Positions 1-5,689 of a DNA stretch of 5,725 bases are shown here, one piece after another. The notes beneath the pieces were generated by a model, which ran no database searches, was not told the DNA's origin, and saw nothing but the letters and a program-made list of their open reading frames with translations. Origin of the DNA: an uncultured Maritalea sp. (lineage in GTDB: Bacteria; Pseudomonadota; Alphaproteobacteria; Rhizobiales; Devosiaceae). The translations under genes were made by a program, and so were the position numbers. Location: contig CAJXLH010000194.1 of NCBI GenBank assembly GCA_913055925.1, forward strand, positions 1 through 5,725, in the 5' to 3' direction. The first letter of the stretch is position 1. Each line of letters begins with the position of its first letter.

Positions 1-1
1 A

Positions 2-847
2 TATACAGAAGGCCGCTACGAGATTCGTATCTTCCCAGCTGGTCAATTGGCTAACGATCCGAAAGCGATCGAACAGCTTCAGCTTGGCGGTATCGACTTC
101 ACTGTGTCTGCGACAGGTTCATATGCAACGCACCTGCCTTCGCTAAACCTAACTGCTATGCCATTCCTTGTTGATACATATGAACAAGGCTGGGAGCTAT
201 ATGACAATTCAAAGTGGCTTCAAGGCGAATTCGACAAGCTACCTGAAAAGGGTTTCCGCGTTTTGGCGACTTGGGAAGCAGGCTTCCGAAGCTTTACAAC
301 CAAGAACCCACTTAACTCACCTGAAGATGCGGTTGGTCAGAAAATGCGGGTATACCCGAACGATATGATCCGCTGGTCAATGGAAGCGATTGGTTTCCAA
401 ACTGTGGTGATGCCAATCACAGACGTTTACCTGTCTATCCAACAAGGCACAGTGAACGGTCAAGAAAACCCAGTTGATACAATCAAGTCACTTCGTTTCT
501 ACGAAGTTGCACCAAACATCACCTTGACCCGTCACGTTTATAGCCCTCTACCGCTTACAATCTCAGAAGCGACTTGGCAGAAGTTCTCAGACGCAGACAA
601 AGAAGCTGTGTTGAAAGCCGCTGCCGAATCTTCAGACTTCAGCCGCCACCTCGTCAAAAACTCAGTCGAGAAGCAGCTAGAAGAAATGAAGGCAGAAGGC
701 GCAACGGTCACTGTTCCTGAAATTCTTCCATTCCGTAACGCTGTTTTCCCAGTTTATGAGAAAGCACGTGGCGTTTATGGCGATGAGCAAGTGAACCAGA
801 TTTTGCAAGACGCTGCGGATATCCGCGAAGCGCTCCCTGCAATGTAA
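2..847 (+). CDS. dctP: TRAP transporter solute-binding protein, DctP family (5' end cut off by window)
   Basis: Periplasmic substrate-binding subunit of a tripartite ATP-independent periplasmic (TRAP) transporter, which captures an organic or sugar acid and delivers it to the membrane subunits. The frame is open from base 2, giving 281 visible residues. DctP proteins usually have about 325-340, so the signal peptide and first strand lie outside the window. The TTG at 47 is internal: the residues before it (IFPAGQLANDPKAIEQ region) already match the family. Other family signs are the segment GQKMRVYPN, whose Arg (codon 347-349) corresponds to the conserved arginine that binds the ligand carboxylate in TRAP binding proteins, and the downstream DVY...QQGTVNGQENP block. 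The gene ends with TAA, is followed by a strong hairpin, and then by dctQ and dctM. The ligand cannot be read from sequence; the kinase/aldolase neighbours suggest a small sugar acid. The family call is firm, the substrate is inference. Confidence 0.95.
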   Translation, partial: YTEGRYEIRIFPAGQLANDPKAIEQLQLGGIDFTVSATGSYATHLPSLNLTAMPFLVDTYEQGWELYDNSKWLQGEFDKLPEKGFRVLATWEAGFRSFTTKNPLNSPEDAVGQKMRVYPNDMIRWSMEAIGFQTVVMPITDVYLSIQQGTVNGQENPVDTIKSLRFYEVAPNITLTRHVYSPLPLTISEATWQKFSDADKEAVLKAAAESSDFSRHLVKNSVEKQLEEMKAEGATVTVPEILPFRNAVFPVYEKARGVYGDEQVNQILQDAADIREALPAM

Positions 848-852
848 GAAAC

Positions 853-878
853 AAATGCCGGGGTTCGCCCCGGCATTT
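853..878 (+). terminator. Perfect GC-rich hairpin between dctP and dctQ (partial terminator / mRNA stabiliser)
   Basis: An 11-bp perfect inverted repeat (left arm AAATGCCGGGG at 853-863, right arm 868-878) encloses a TTCG tetraloop at 864-867. The layout is that of an intrinsic terminator, with A residues before and T residues after the GC stem. However, the T run is only three bases and is followed by CCCC, so termination should be incomplete. Its position just after the binding-protein gene and 8 bases before the dctQ Shine-Dalgarno fits a device that lets dctP mRNA accumulate above dctQM mRNA, as is common for binding-protein-dependent transporters. The structure is seen directly; the role is inferred. 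Confidence 0.7.
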
Positions 879-886
879 CCCCAGTT

Positions 887-892
887 GGGAGG
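887..892 (+). promoter_or_regulatory. Shine-Dalgarno site of dctQ
   Basis: GGGAGG lies 5 bases before the ATG at 898. It selects that start over the out-of-frame ATG at 893, which directly abuts the site and is too close to be used. Confidence 0.75.
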
Positions 893-897
893 ATGTT

Positions 898-1446
898 ATG
901 GACTTTCGGCCGATTTATCCAGTTGGTCTGGTTTGGCTTAGCAAACTAATCGATTTCGCGCTCATGGCGGGCGGTGCATCAATTGTCATTTTGGTGTTCA
1001 CCAACGCTTCGCTTCGTGGCTTTGCTGGTTTTGATCTCGCTTGGTCGCTTGAGGTCACCGCGTTTTTGCTTTTGTGGGTCACCTTTTTGGGCTGTGCAGC
1101 AGCGGTCGCTCGTGGCGCTCATATGCGCGTTACCGAGATTGTGGAAACACTGCTCCCGCAAACAGCGCAGCTTTGGCTAACGCGCATCATCGATGTCGCG
1201 ATCATCGTTCTCCTCATTAGCCTTATTTACACGGGCTATTCGATTTCGTCCCACACATGGGCGCAAAAAACCACCGTGCTTTATTGGCCGGTTGGGCTGC
1301 TCTATGCGTCAATGCCAGTTGGCATGGCCCTCAGCCTGATCTTTCACCTCTATAATGTGGGCGTCGAAATTTTCGCGCCGCACCTGATCAAAGATAACCT
1401 CTCGCCGCATCACAATGACGGCGCCGATCTGGAGGATCTGTCGTGA
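898..1446 (+). CDS. dctQ: TRAP transporter small permease, DctQ family
   Basis: Small integral membrane subunit of the TRAP transporter. It pairs with DctM in the inner membrane and helps form the docking surface for the binding protein. The protein has 182 residues, a normal size for the family, and shows four hydrophobic segments at roughly residues 15-36, 48-70, 93-113 and 128-155. The family signature around the second segment is clear: Glu52, then FLLLWVTFLGCAAA, then an ARGAHMRV stretch with His75. The fourth segment carries the usual LYWPVG...ASMPVG pattern with Trp130 and Pro140. The C-terminal tail is short, polar and acidic. The ATG start has a GGGAGG site 5 bases upstream. The stop overlaps the dctM start by four bases (GTGA), so the two subunits are probably translated in coupled fashion. 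Confidence 0.93.
   Translation: MDFRPIYPVGLVWLSKLIDFALMAGGASIVILVFTNASLRGFAGFDLAWSLEVTAFLLLWVTFLGCAAAVARGAHMRVTEIVETLLPQTAQLWLTRIIDVAIIVLLISLIYTGYSISSHTWAQKTTVLYWPVGLLYASMPVGMALSLIFHLYNVGVEIFAPHLIKDNLSPHHNDGADLEDLS
1431..1435 (+). promoter_or_regulatory. Shine-Dalgarno site supporting the GTG start of dctM
   Basis: GGAGG lies inside the end of dctQ, 7 bases before the GTG at 1443. It supports this non-ATG start, which gives the expected hydrophobic DctM N-terminus. Confidence 0.7.
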
Positions 1447-2726
1447 CCCTTTTATTCGTTGTTTTCGTATTTTTGGCATCCGTTTTTCTCGGCATGCCTT
1501 TGGTTTGGGCAATCCTTCTTACAGCCGTATTGCCGATCATTGTTTTTGATCTCGGCTTTCCCCTTCAGGCACTCTACCTGAACTTTATCGGTGGCGTGGA
1601 ACCCAACCACTTTATTGCCATTCCGCTCTTTATCATCGCCGGCGAATTGATGAGCCGCGGTGGCGTTGGTATGCGCATCATCACATTTGCTCGCGCCGCA
1701 TTTGGCTTCATGCCCGGCGGTTTGGGCATGGTTGTTGTGGGCGCATCGATGATTTTTGGTGGCATCTCTGGTTCAGCTATTGCTGACAGCGCGGCCATTG
1801 GTTCGGTGATGATCAAAAACATGGCCAAGCAAGGTTATGACAAAGGCTTTTCTGCCGGTCTCGTCGCATCTGCTGGCACAATTGGCATTATCATCCCGCC
1901 TTCAATCCCAATGCTGATTTATGGCTTTGTGGGCAACGTTTCCGTGGCCGACCTGTTTTTGGCGGGCATGGTCCCTGGCATCATTTTCGGTCTGTTCTTT
2001 ATGGGCGTTTGCTACTATGTCGGCAAAACCTCTGGCTGCGATGCTGGTGGCGAACGCGTGAGCCGTCGCGAATTGTGGAATTCCTTCATTGGCACGGCAC
2101 CTGCTTTGTTCATGCCTGTGCTCATTCTCGGCGGCATTTTCTCAGGCTGGGTCACTCCAACCGAAGCCGCAGCGCTTGCGGTTGTCTATGGCCTAGCAGT
2201 GACCATTTTTGTCTACCGCGATTTCAACATCAAAGACCTGCCTAAGCTTTTGGTCGATGCATTTGTAACAAGTGCTGTAGTGATGGTCGTTATTGGCGCA
2301 ACGACCGTGTTGGGTTGGTTGATCACGCTCGAACAAATGCCGCAAATCTTGGTCGCCTTTGTGCAAGAGTTCTCCTCAAGCCCTTGGATGTTCTTGCTCC
2401 TCGTGAACATCGTATTGTTGGTGCTTGGCTTGGTCCTCGACCCAGTACCGGCCATTCTGTTGACGGCGCCGCTGTTCTTGCCAACAGCGCAAGCCTTCGG
2501 CGTTGATCCCGTGCATTTGGGTGTCATTATGACCTGCAATGTGGCGGTTGGCCTCTTTACCCCACCGGTTGGTGCGACACTTTACGTTGCCTCACGCATT
2601 TCCGGCGTCGGTGTTCTGTCAATCGCGCGCAAAATGGCGCTTCTCTACATCGCTGCGATCGCCGCTTTGTTATTGGTCACCTATGTGCCTGCCGTGTCCA
2701 TGACCATGGTCGGCGTTTTCAACTAG
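1443..2726 (+). CDS. dctM: TRAP transporter large permease, DctM family
   Basis: Large membrane subunit that carries out sodium-coupled transport of the substrate released by the binding protein. It has 427 residues, the usual family size, and is hydrophobic throughout with about a dozen membrane segments. Recognisable conserved blocks are FGGISGSAIADSAAIGS (105-121), GIIIPPSIPMLIYG (148-161), WVTPTEAAALAVVYG (236-250), LVLDPVPAILLTAPLFLP (330-347) and FTPPVGATLYVASRISG (372-388). The serine/glycine and TPxxA/TPPVG loops match hairpin regions that form substrate and sodium sites in related SiaM structures. The start is GTG, overlapping the dctQ stop as GTGA and preceded by GGAGG. No truncation or frameshift is visible. 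Subunit assignment is firm. The substrate is unknown, but the downstream catabolic genes suggest a sugar acid or its lactone. Confidence 0.96.
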   Translation: MTLLFVVFVFLASVFLGMPLVWAILLTAVLPIIVFDLGFPLQALYLNFIGGVEPNHFIAIPLFIIAGELMSRGGVGMRIITFARAAFGFMPGGLGMVVVGASMIFGGISGSAIADSAAIGSVMIKNMAKQGYDKGFSAGLVASAGTIGIIIPPSIPMLIYGFVGNVSVADLFLAGMVPGIIFGLFFMGVCYYVGKTSGCDAGGERVSRRELWNSFIGTAPALFMPVLILGGIFSGWVTPTEAAALAVVYGLAVTIFVYRDFNIKDLPKLLVDAFVTSAVVMVVIGATTVLGWLITLEQMPQILVAFVQEFSSSPWMFLLLVNIVLLVLGLVLDPVPAILLTAPLFLPTAQAFGVDPVHLGVIMTCNVAVGLFTPPVGATLYVASRISGVGVLSIARKMALLYIAAIAALLLVTYVPAVSMTMVGVFN

Positions 2727-2729
2727 GTG
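2725..2729 (+). promoter_or_regulatory. Shine-Dalgarno site deciding the ATG 2736 start
   Basis: AGGTG overlaps the last two bases of the dctM TAG stop and lies 6 bases before the ATG at 2736. It favours that ATG over the GTG at 2727, which is itself part of this site. Confidence 0.65.
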
Positions 2730-2735
2730 CGTTCC

Positions 2736-3023
2736 ATGTTTGCAGTAGTTGTTAAATTTAGAATCAAACCTGAACATTGGGGGCAATTCATGCCCCTAAT
2801 GCAACAAAACGCACAAGCATCTGTTTCACTTGAACCAGAGTGCAAACAATTCGATGTGCTCACCGATCCAGCGCGCCCCAACGAGGTATTGTTGTATGAA
2901 ATTTATACCAATGCCGAGGCCTTTCAGACGCACTTAAAAACCCCGCATTTCATCGCCTTCGACAAGCAGGTTTCTGATATGATCGACGACAAAATCGTTG
3001 AGACATATGCTGAGGTGAGTTGA
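2736..3023 (+). CDS. ABM-fold (antibiotic biosynthesis monooxygenase) protein, YgiN/LsrG-like
   Basis: A small 95-residue cytoplasmic protein of the dimeric alpha/beta-barrel (ferredoxin-like) ABM family. Family members include quinol monooxygenases such as YgiN and the phospho-AI-2 isomerase LsrG. Visible family pattern: an N-terminal strand FAVVVKFRIKP, then helix 14-29 with HWGQFMPLMQQN, then EPECKQFDVLTDP (33-45), LLYEIYTNAEAF (52-63) and HLKTPHF (66-72). His66, His71, Glu55 and Asp40 are candidate active-site positions. The spacing of FDVLTDP, LYE and TPHF resembles LsrG as I recall it. The ATG at 2736 is chosen over the GTG at 2727 because its ribosome site is better and homologues begin at MFAVVV. 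It lies 9 bases after dctM, and its TGA stop shares one base with the next ATG. The reaction is unknown; isomerisation or oxidation of a pathway carbonyl compound is possible. Confidence 0.85.
   Translation: MFAVVVKFRIKPEHWGQFMPLMQQNAQASVSLEPECKQFDVLTDPARPNEVLLYEIYTNAEAFQTHLKTPHFIAFDKQVSDMIDDKIVETYAEVS
2776..2800 (+). other. Intragenic inverted repeat near the start of the ABM-fold gene
   Basis: A 10-bp stem containing one G-U pair (ATTGGGGGCA at 2776-2785 with TGCCCCTAAT at 2791-2800) encloses the loop ATTCA. It covers codons 14-22 of the ABM-fold gene, about 40 bases after the start. No T tract follows, so it is not a terminator. It may only reflect the encoded HWGQFMPLM residues. Confidence 0.5.
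3012..3018 (+). promoter_or_regulatory. Shine-Dalgarno site deciding the ATG 3023 start
   Basis: GAGGTGA, a near-perfect match to the 16S rRNA anti-Shine-Dalgarno, has its GAGG core 7 bases before the ATG at 3023. It supports that start rather than the TTG at 3020, which would add one residue. Confidence 0.7.
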
Positions 3024-3820
3024 TGGCCAACTGGGAAATCTATGCGGTAAAATATGCGGAACGCAATGAGCGGACGCGGGCCGACAGCTTTATCGACGAC
3101 CCTCACCATGATGTGCAGCACGATATGGATTATTTCATCTGGGTGCTGAAACGCGACGATGAGATCATTCTGGTGGATACCGGATATGACCAAGCTGAAG
3201 GTAAACGTCGCGAGCGTCCCATTTGCATTGACCCGCGTGAAGCACTAAAGCCCTTTGATTTGAGGGCCGAGGACGTTCGCGCGGTGATCGTCACGCATTT
3301 GCATTATGATCACGCAGGCGGACTTGAGCTTTTCCCAAATGCCAAACTTTACATCCAAGAAAGTGAAATGGCCTTCGCCACAGGCCCTTGCATGTGCGAT
3401 CCAACACTTGCTGCCCCTTTCACCGCAGACCACGTCTGCGAAGCGGTTAAACGGGTTTATTCAGGCAAGGTCGAGTTTGTCGATGGCGATGCTGAAATCA
3501 CCGACGGCATCACCGTGCATTGTATAGGCGGCCATTCCAAAGGCCTGCAATCCGTGCGGGTACGCACCGATGCGGGATATGTCTGTCTCGCGTCAGATGC
3601 CGCACATTATTATGAGAATGTTTTTGCGAAAAAGCTGTTTCCAATTGTGGTTGAGCGCGAGCAAATGCTGGTCGGCTTTGAAAAACTCCAAGAGCTTGCC
3701 TCAAAACCACAGCTCATCATCCCCGGGCACGACCCACTGGTGCGCCAGCATTTCCCAAATGTCCTCGCACCGCACATCTTTCGCCTAGATCAAGGCCCAA
3801 TCAAGGATTTTGAAACATGA
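3023..3820 (+). CDS. Metallo-beta-lactamase fold hydrolase, N-acyl homoserine lactonase-like
   Basis: A 265-residue cytoplasmic metallo-hydrolase with no signal peptide. The dinuclear metal site looks complete: HLHYDH at 92-97 (the HxHxDH motif), His171 in GGHSKG, Asp192 in SDAAHYY and His236 in PGHDP. Tyr197 or Tyr198 shortly after Asp192 could play the part of the tyrosine that aids ring opening in AiiA-type lactonases. Upstream, VDTGYD (51-56) is the usual strand-turn before the metal loop. The length and the C-terminal IIPGHDPLV match the group generally labelled N-acyl homoserine lactonase family. In this operon, between a transporter and sugar-acid enzymes, hydrolysis of an aldonolactone or other sugar lactone is at least as plausible as quorum quenching. 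Cys123, Cys125 and Cys139 are noticeable, but a role is not evident. The fold and metal site are firm, the substrate is inferred. It ends in ATGA, overlapping the next start. Confidence 0.92.
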   Translation: MANWEIYAVKYAERNERTRADSFIDDPHHDVQHDMDYFIWVLKRDDEIILVDTGYDQAEGKRRERPICIDPREALKPFDLRAEDVRAVIVTHLHYDHAGGLELFPNAKLYIQESEMAFATGPCMCDPTLAAPFTADHVCEAVKRVYSGKVEFVDGDAEITDGITVHCIGGHSKGLQSVRVRTDAGYVCLASDAAHYYENVFAKKLFPIVVEREQMLVGFEKLQELASKPQLIIPGHDPLVRQHFPNVLAPHIFRLDQGPIKDFET

Positions 3821-5055
3821 AAATCGGCGTCATAGCTGATGATTTTACAGGCGCGTCCGATATCGCGTTGATGCTGCGCAATCACGGCATGAATGCGCGC
3901 CAATTTGTCGGCACGCCCGATTTGGATGCAAGTGACGTGGATGCAGGTATTGTATCGCTCAAGTCCCGAACCTGCCCGGTGAATGAGGCAGTGGAGAAAT
4001 CCCTTGAAGCTTGCGACTGGCTGCTTAAGCAAGGGGCCGAACAGATCATCCTAAAAGTGTGTTCAACGTTCGATTCAACACCACACGGAAACATTGGCCC
4101 TGTCGCTGATGCGCTGGCCGACCGGTTGGGCGAAGATGTGGTTGTGGTTTGCCCGGCATTTCCCGAGAATGGGCGCAGCGTTTATCAAGCGCACCTGTTT
4201 GTTGCTGATCAATTGCTAAACAAATCTGGGATGCAAAATCACCCCCTTACCCCAATGACTGAAGCCGATTTACGTCTAGTTTTGGCCCCGCAGACAAAAT
4301 GGGATGTGGCACACATAGATTTTGCCACCATCGCGCAAGGTCGCACGGCGATTAGTGCGGCGCTTGAAAACCAGCAAAAGAAAATGGTCATCGCCGACGC
4401 CATTCAAAACAAAGACCTTGTTGAAATCGGCGCGGCTGCGGCGAACAGAAAACTATTGGTTGGCGGCTCCGGCATCGCCATGGGTCTACCGGCAAACTTT
4501 GGGACCAATGCCGAAATTTCACCTTGGACGGGAAAACCCGGCCCCGCGCTTATCCTATCTGGCTCATGCTCGACCGCCACACGTGGGCAGGTGGCAAAAT
4601 ATGCTGAAGGTTCGGCGGACAACACGCTCGAACTCAATGCGCGAGAGATGATCAACAATCAATATGATCCATCGCGCATTGCTGACTGGGCACTGACACG
4701 AGAACAAACGCCGCTTGTTTATTCATCAGCAGATCCAGAGGTGGTCAAAGCAGCACAAGCGGAGTTTGGCCAAGAACGCATTGCCACTGCCTTTGAGCAG
4801 TTCTTCGCGCAACTCGCGCGCGCCTTTGTGGAAATTGGCGGCGAACGCATCATCGTCGCTGGCGGAGAAACTTCTGGCGCGGTCGTTGAAGGGCTTGAGG
4901 TTACCGCTATGAATGTCGGCCCGCAAATCGCACCCGGAGTGCCCGCGCTTGAGTTGGCCGAAAATGGCACCGCCCTCGCCCTTAAGTCAGGCAATTTTGG
5001 TGCGCCGGACTTCTTTGAACACGCAATTAAGGTCCTAGGATCAAACCATGAGTGA
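3817..5055 (+). CDS. otnK: Four-carbon acid sugar kinase, DUF1537 family; probable 3-oxo-tetronate kinase
   Basis: ATP-dependent kinase of the DUF1537 family (Pfam PF07005 plus PF17042). OtnK members phosphorylate 3-oxo-tetronate at C4 during L-threonate and D-erythronate breakdown. The 412-residue length is typical. The N-terminal substrate domain shows ADDFTGASD (7-15), KVCSTFDSTPHGNIGPV (80-96) and CPAFPENGR (112-120). A linker with GGSGIAMGLP (216-225) leads to the nucleotide domain, with LSGSCSTATRGQ (247-258), VAGGETSGAV (347-356), GPQIAPGVPAL (368-378) and LALKSGNFGAPDFF (387-400). All expected blocks are present. The ATG has AAGGA 9 bases upstream. It overlaps the lactonase-like gene by 4 bases and the aldolase gene by 8. 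The OtnK assignment over the D-threonate kinase DtnK rests on the adjacent OtnC-type aldolase and the absence of a PdxA2-type gene; exact substrate stereochemistry is not readable. Confidence 0.9.
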   Translation: MKIGVIADDFTGASDIALMLRNHGMNARQFVGTPDLDASDVDAGIVSLKSRTCPVNEAVEKSLEACDWLLKQGAEQIILKVCSTFDSTPHGNIGPVADALADRLGEDVVVVCPAFPENGRSVYQAHLFVADQLLNKSGMQNHPLTPMTEADLRLVLAPQTKWDVAHIDFATIAQGRTAISAALENQQKKMVIADAIQNKDLVEIGAAAANRKLLVGGSGIAMGLPANFGTNAEISPWTGKPGPALILSGSCSTATRGQVAKYAEGSADNTLELNAREMINNQYDPSRIADWALTREQTPLVYSSADPEVVKAAQAEFGQERIATAFEQFFAQLARAFVEIGGERIIVAGGETSGAVVEGLEVTAMNVGPQIAPGVPALELAENGTALALKSGNFGAPDFFEHAIKVLGSNHE

Positions 5056-5689
5056 AGCCAGCAAACAAAAAGAACAGATCGCCCTTTGGGCCAAATCTAT
5101 GTTTGATCGCGGTTTAACCTGCGGTGCATCAGGCAATATTTCTGTCCGCCTTAGCACAGGCGAATTGCTGGTCACGCCCACAGGCAAATCCATGGGCTTT
5201 TTGGACCCTGCCGAAATCTCGCATTTCGACACAAATGGTACGCTTATCGACGGACTTGCCCCCACAAAAGAGCTACCGCTACACAGCGCCTTTTACGAAA
5301 CCCGCAACAATACTGGTGCCGTTGTGCACCTCCATTCGACCCACTCGGTCGCGCTATCGGTGCTGCCCGAAACGGACCCAGACAATGTCATTCCTCCCTT
5401 GACCGCTTATTCGATCATGCGCGTCGGCAGAGTAAAATTGCTGCCGTTCTTTGTCCCTGGAGATCCTGAAATGGGCAATGCCGTGCGCGGGCTGGCCGGC
5501 AAGCGCTCGGCCGTTTTGCTTGCCCATCACGGCCCCGTCGTAGCCGGAAAAGACTTAGAAGCGACCGTCTTCGCCATGGAAGAGTTAGAAGAAACCGCAA
5601 AACTTGCCCTCATCACCCGCGGCGCATCACCTATCCTTCTAAGCGATCAACAGCAACAAGAGCTGCTTCAAAAGTTCCCACCCGCTTAG
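5048..5689 (+). CDS. otnC: Class II aldolase/adducin family; probable 3-oxo-tetronate 4-phosphate decarboxylase
   Basis: A zinc-dependent class II aldolase-fold enzyme of 213 residues, the normal length for the fuculose-phosphate aldolase/OtnC group. OtnC decarboxylates 3-oxo-tetronate 4-phosphate to dihydroxyacetone phosphate and CO2. Visible motifs are GASGNIS (26-32) and TPTGKSMG (43-50), both expected for phosphate binding. Next comes KELPLHS (74-80), in which Glu75 is the catalytic acid position. HLHS (94-97) supplies metal ligands His94 and His96, and LAHHGPV (159-164) supplies the third ligand, most likely His161. The ATG overlaps the kinase stop by 8 bases and has AGGA 7 bases upstream within the kinase gene. 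Pairing with a DUF1537 kinase mirrors E. coli ygbK-ygbL. A true aldolase on a related phospho-sugar remains possible, since fold and motifs are shared. It is the last complete gene in the window. Confidence 0.9.
   Translation: MSEASKQKEQIALWAKSMFDRGLTCGASGNISVRLSTGELLVTPTGKSMGFLDPAEISHFDTNGTLIDGLAPTKELPLHSAFYETRNNTGAVVHLHSTHSVALSVLPETDPDNVIPPLTAYSIMRVGRVKLLPFFVPGDPEMGNAVRGLAGKRSAVLLAHHGPVVAGKDLEATVFAMEELEETAKLALITRGASPILLSDQQQQELLQKFPPA

Noticed and set aside
47..49. TTG at 47 as the start of the first gene
   Set aside because: The same frame is open back to base 2 and the residues before it (EIRIFPAGQ) match the DctP family, so it is an internal leucine of a truncated gene.
893..949. Short upstream frame starting at ATG 893 and overlapping the dctQ start
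   Set aside because: It has only 18 codons, its ATG abuts the GGGAGG site with no spacing, and the peptide resembles nothing known. It is a chance frame.
2213..2539. 108-codon minus-strand frame inside dctM
   Set aside because: It is antisense to well-conserved DctM blocks. Its composition mirrors codons of a hydrophobic protein and it shows no family motif or ribosome site.
3424..3440. 7-bp perfect inverted repeat CGCAGAC/GTCTGCG with a 3-base loop in the MBL gene
   Set aside because: It is short and fully inside coding sequence, has no T tract, and is expected by chance at this base composition.
3023..3820. Interpretation of the locus as a dedicated quorum-quenching or defence system
   Set aside because: The lactonase-like and LsrG-like proteins could suggest it, but the TRAP transporter, acid-sugar kinase and aldolase point to carbon catabolism, and no defence-type domain is present.
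4719..4994. Minus-strand frame of about 91 codons inside the kinase gene
   Set aside because: It is a shadow of the conserved nucleotide domain of the DUF1537 kinase, and other antisense frames overlap it. Nothing supports expression.
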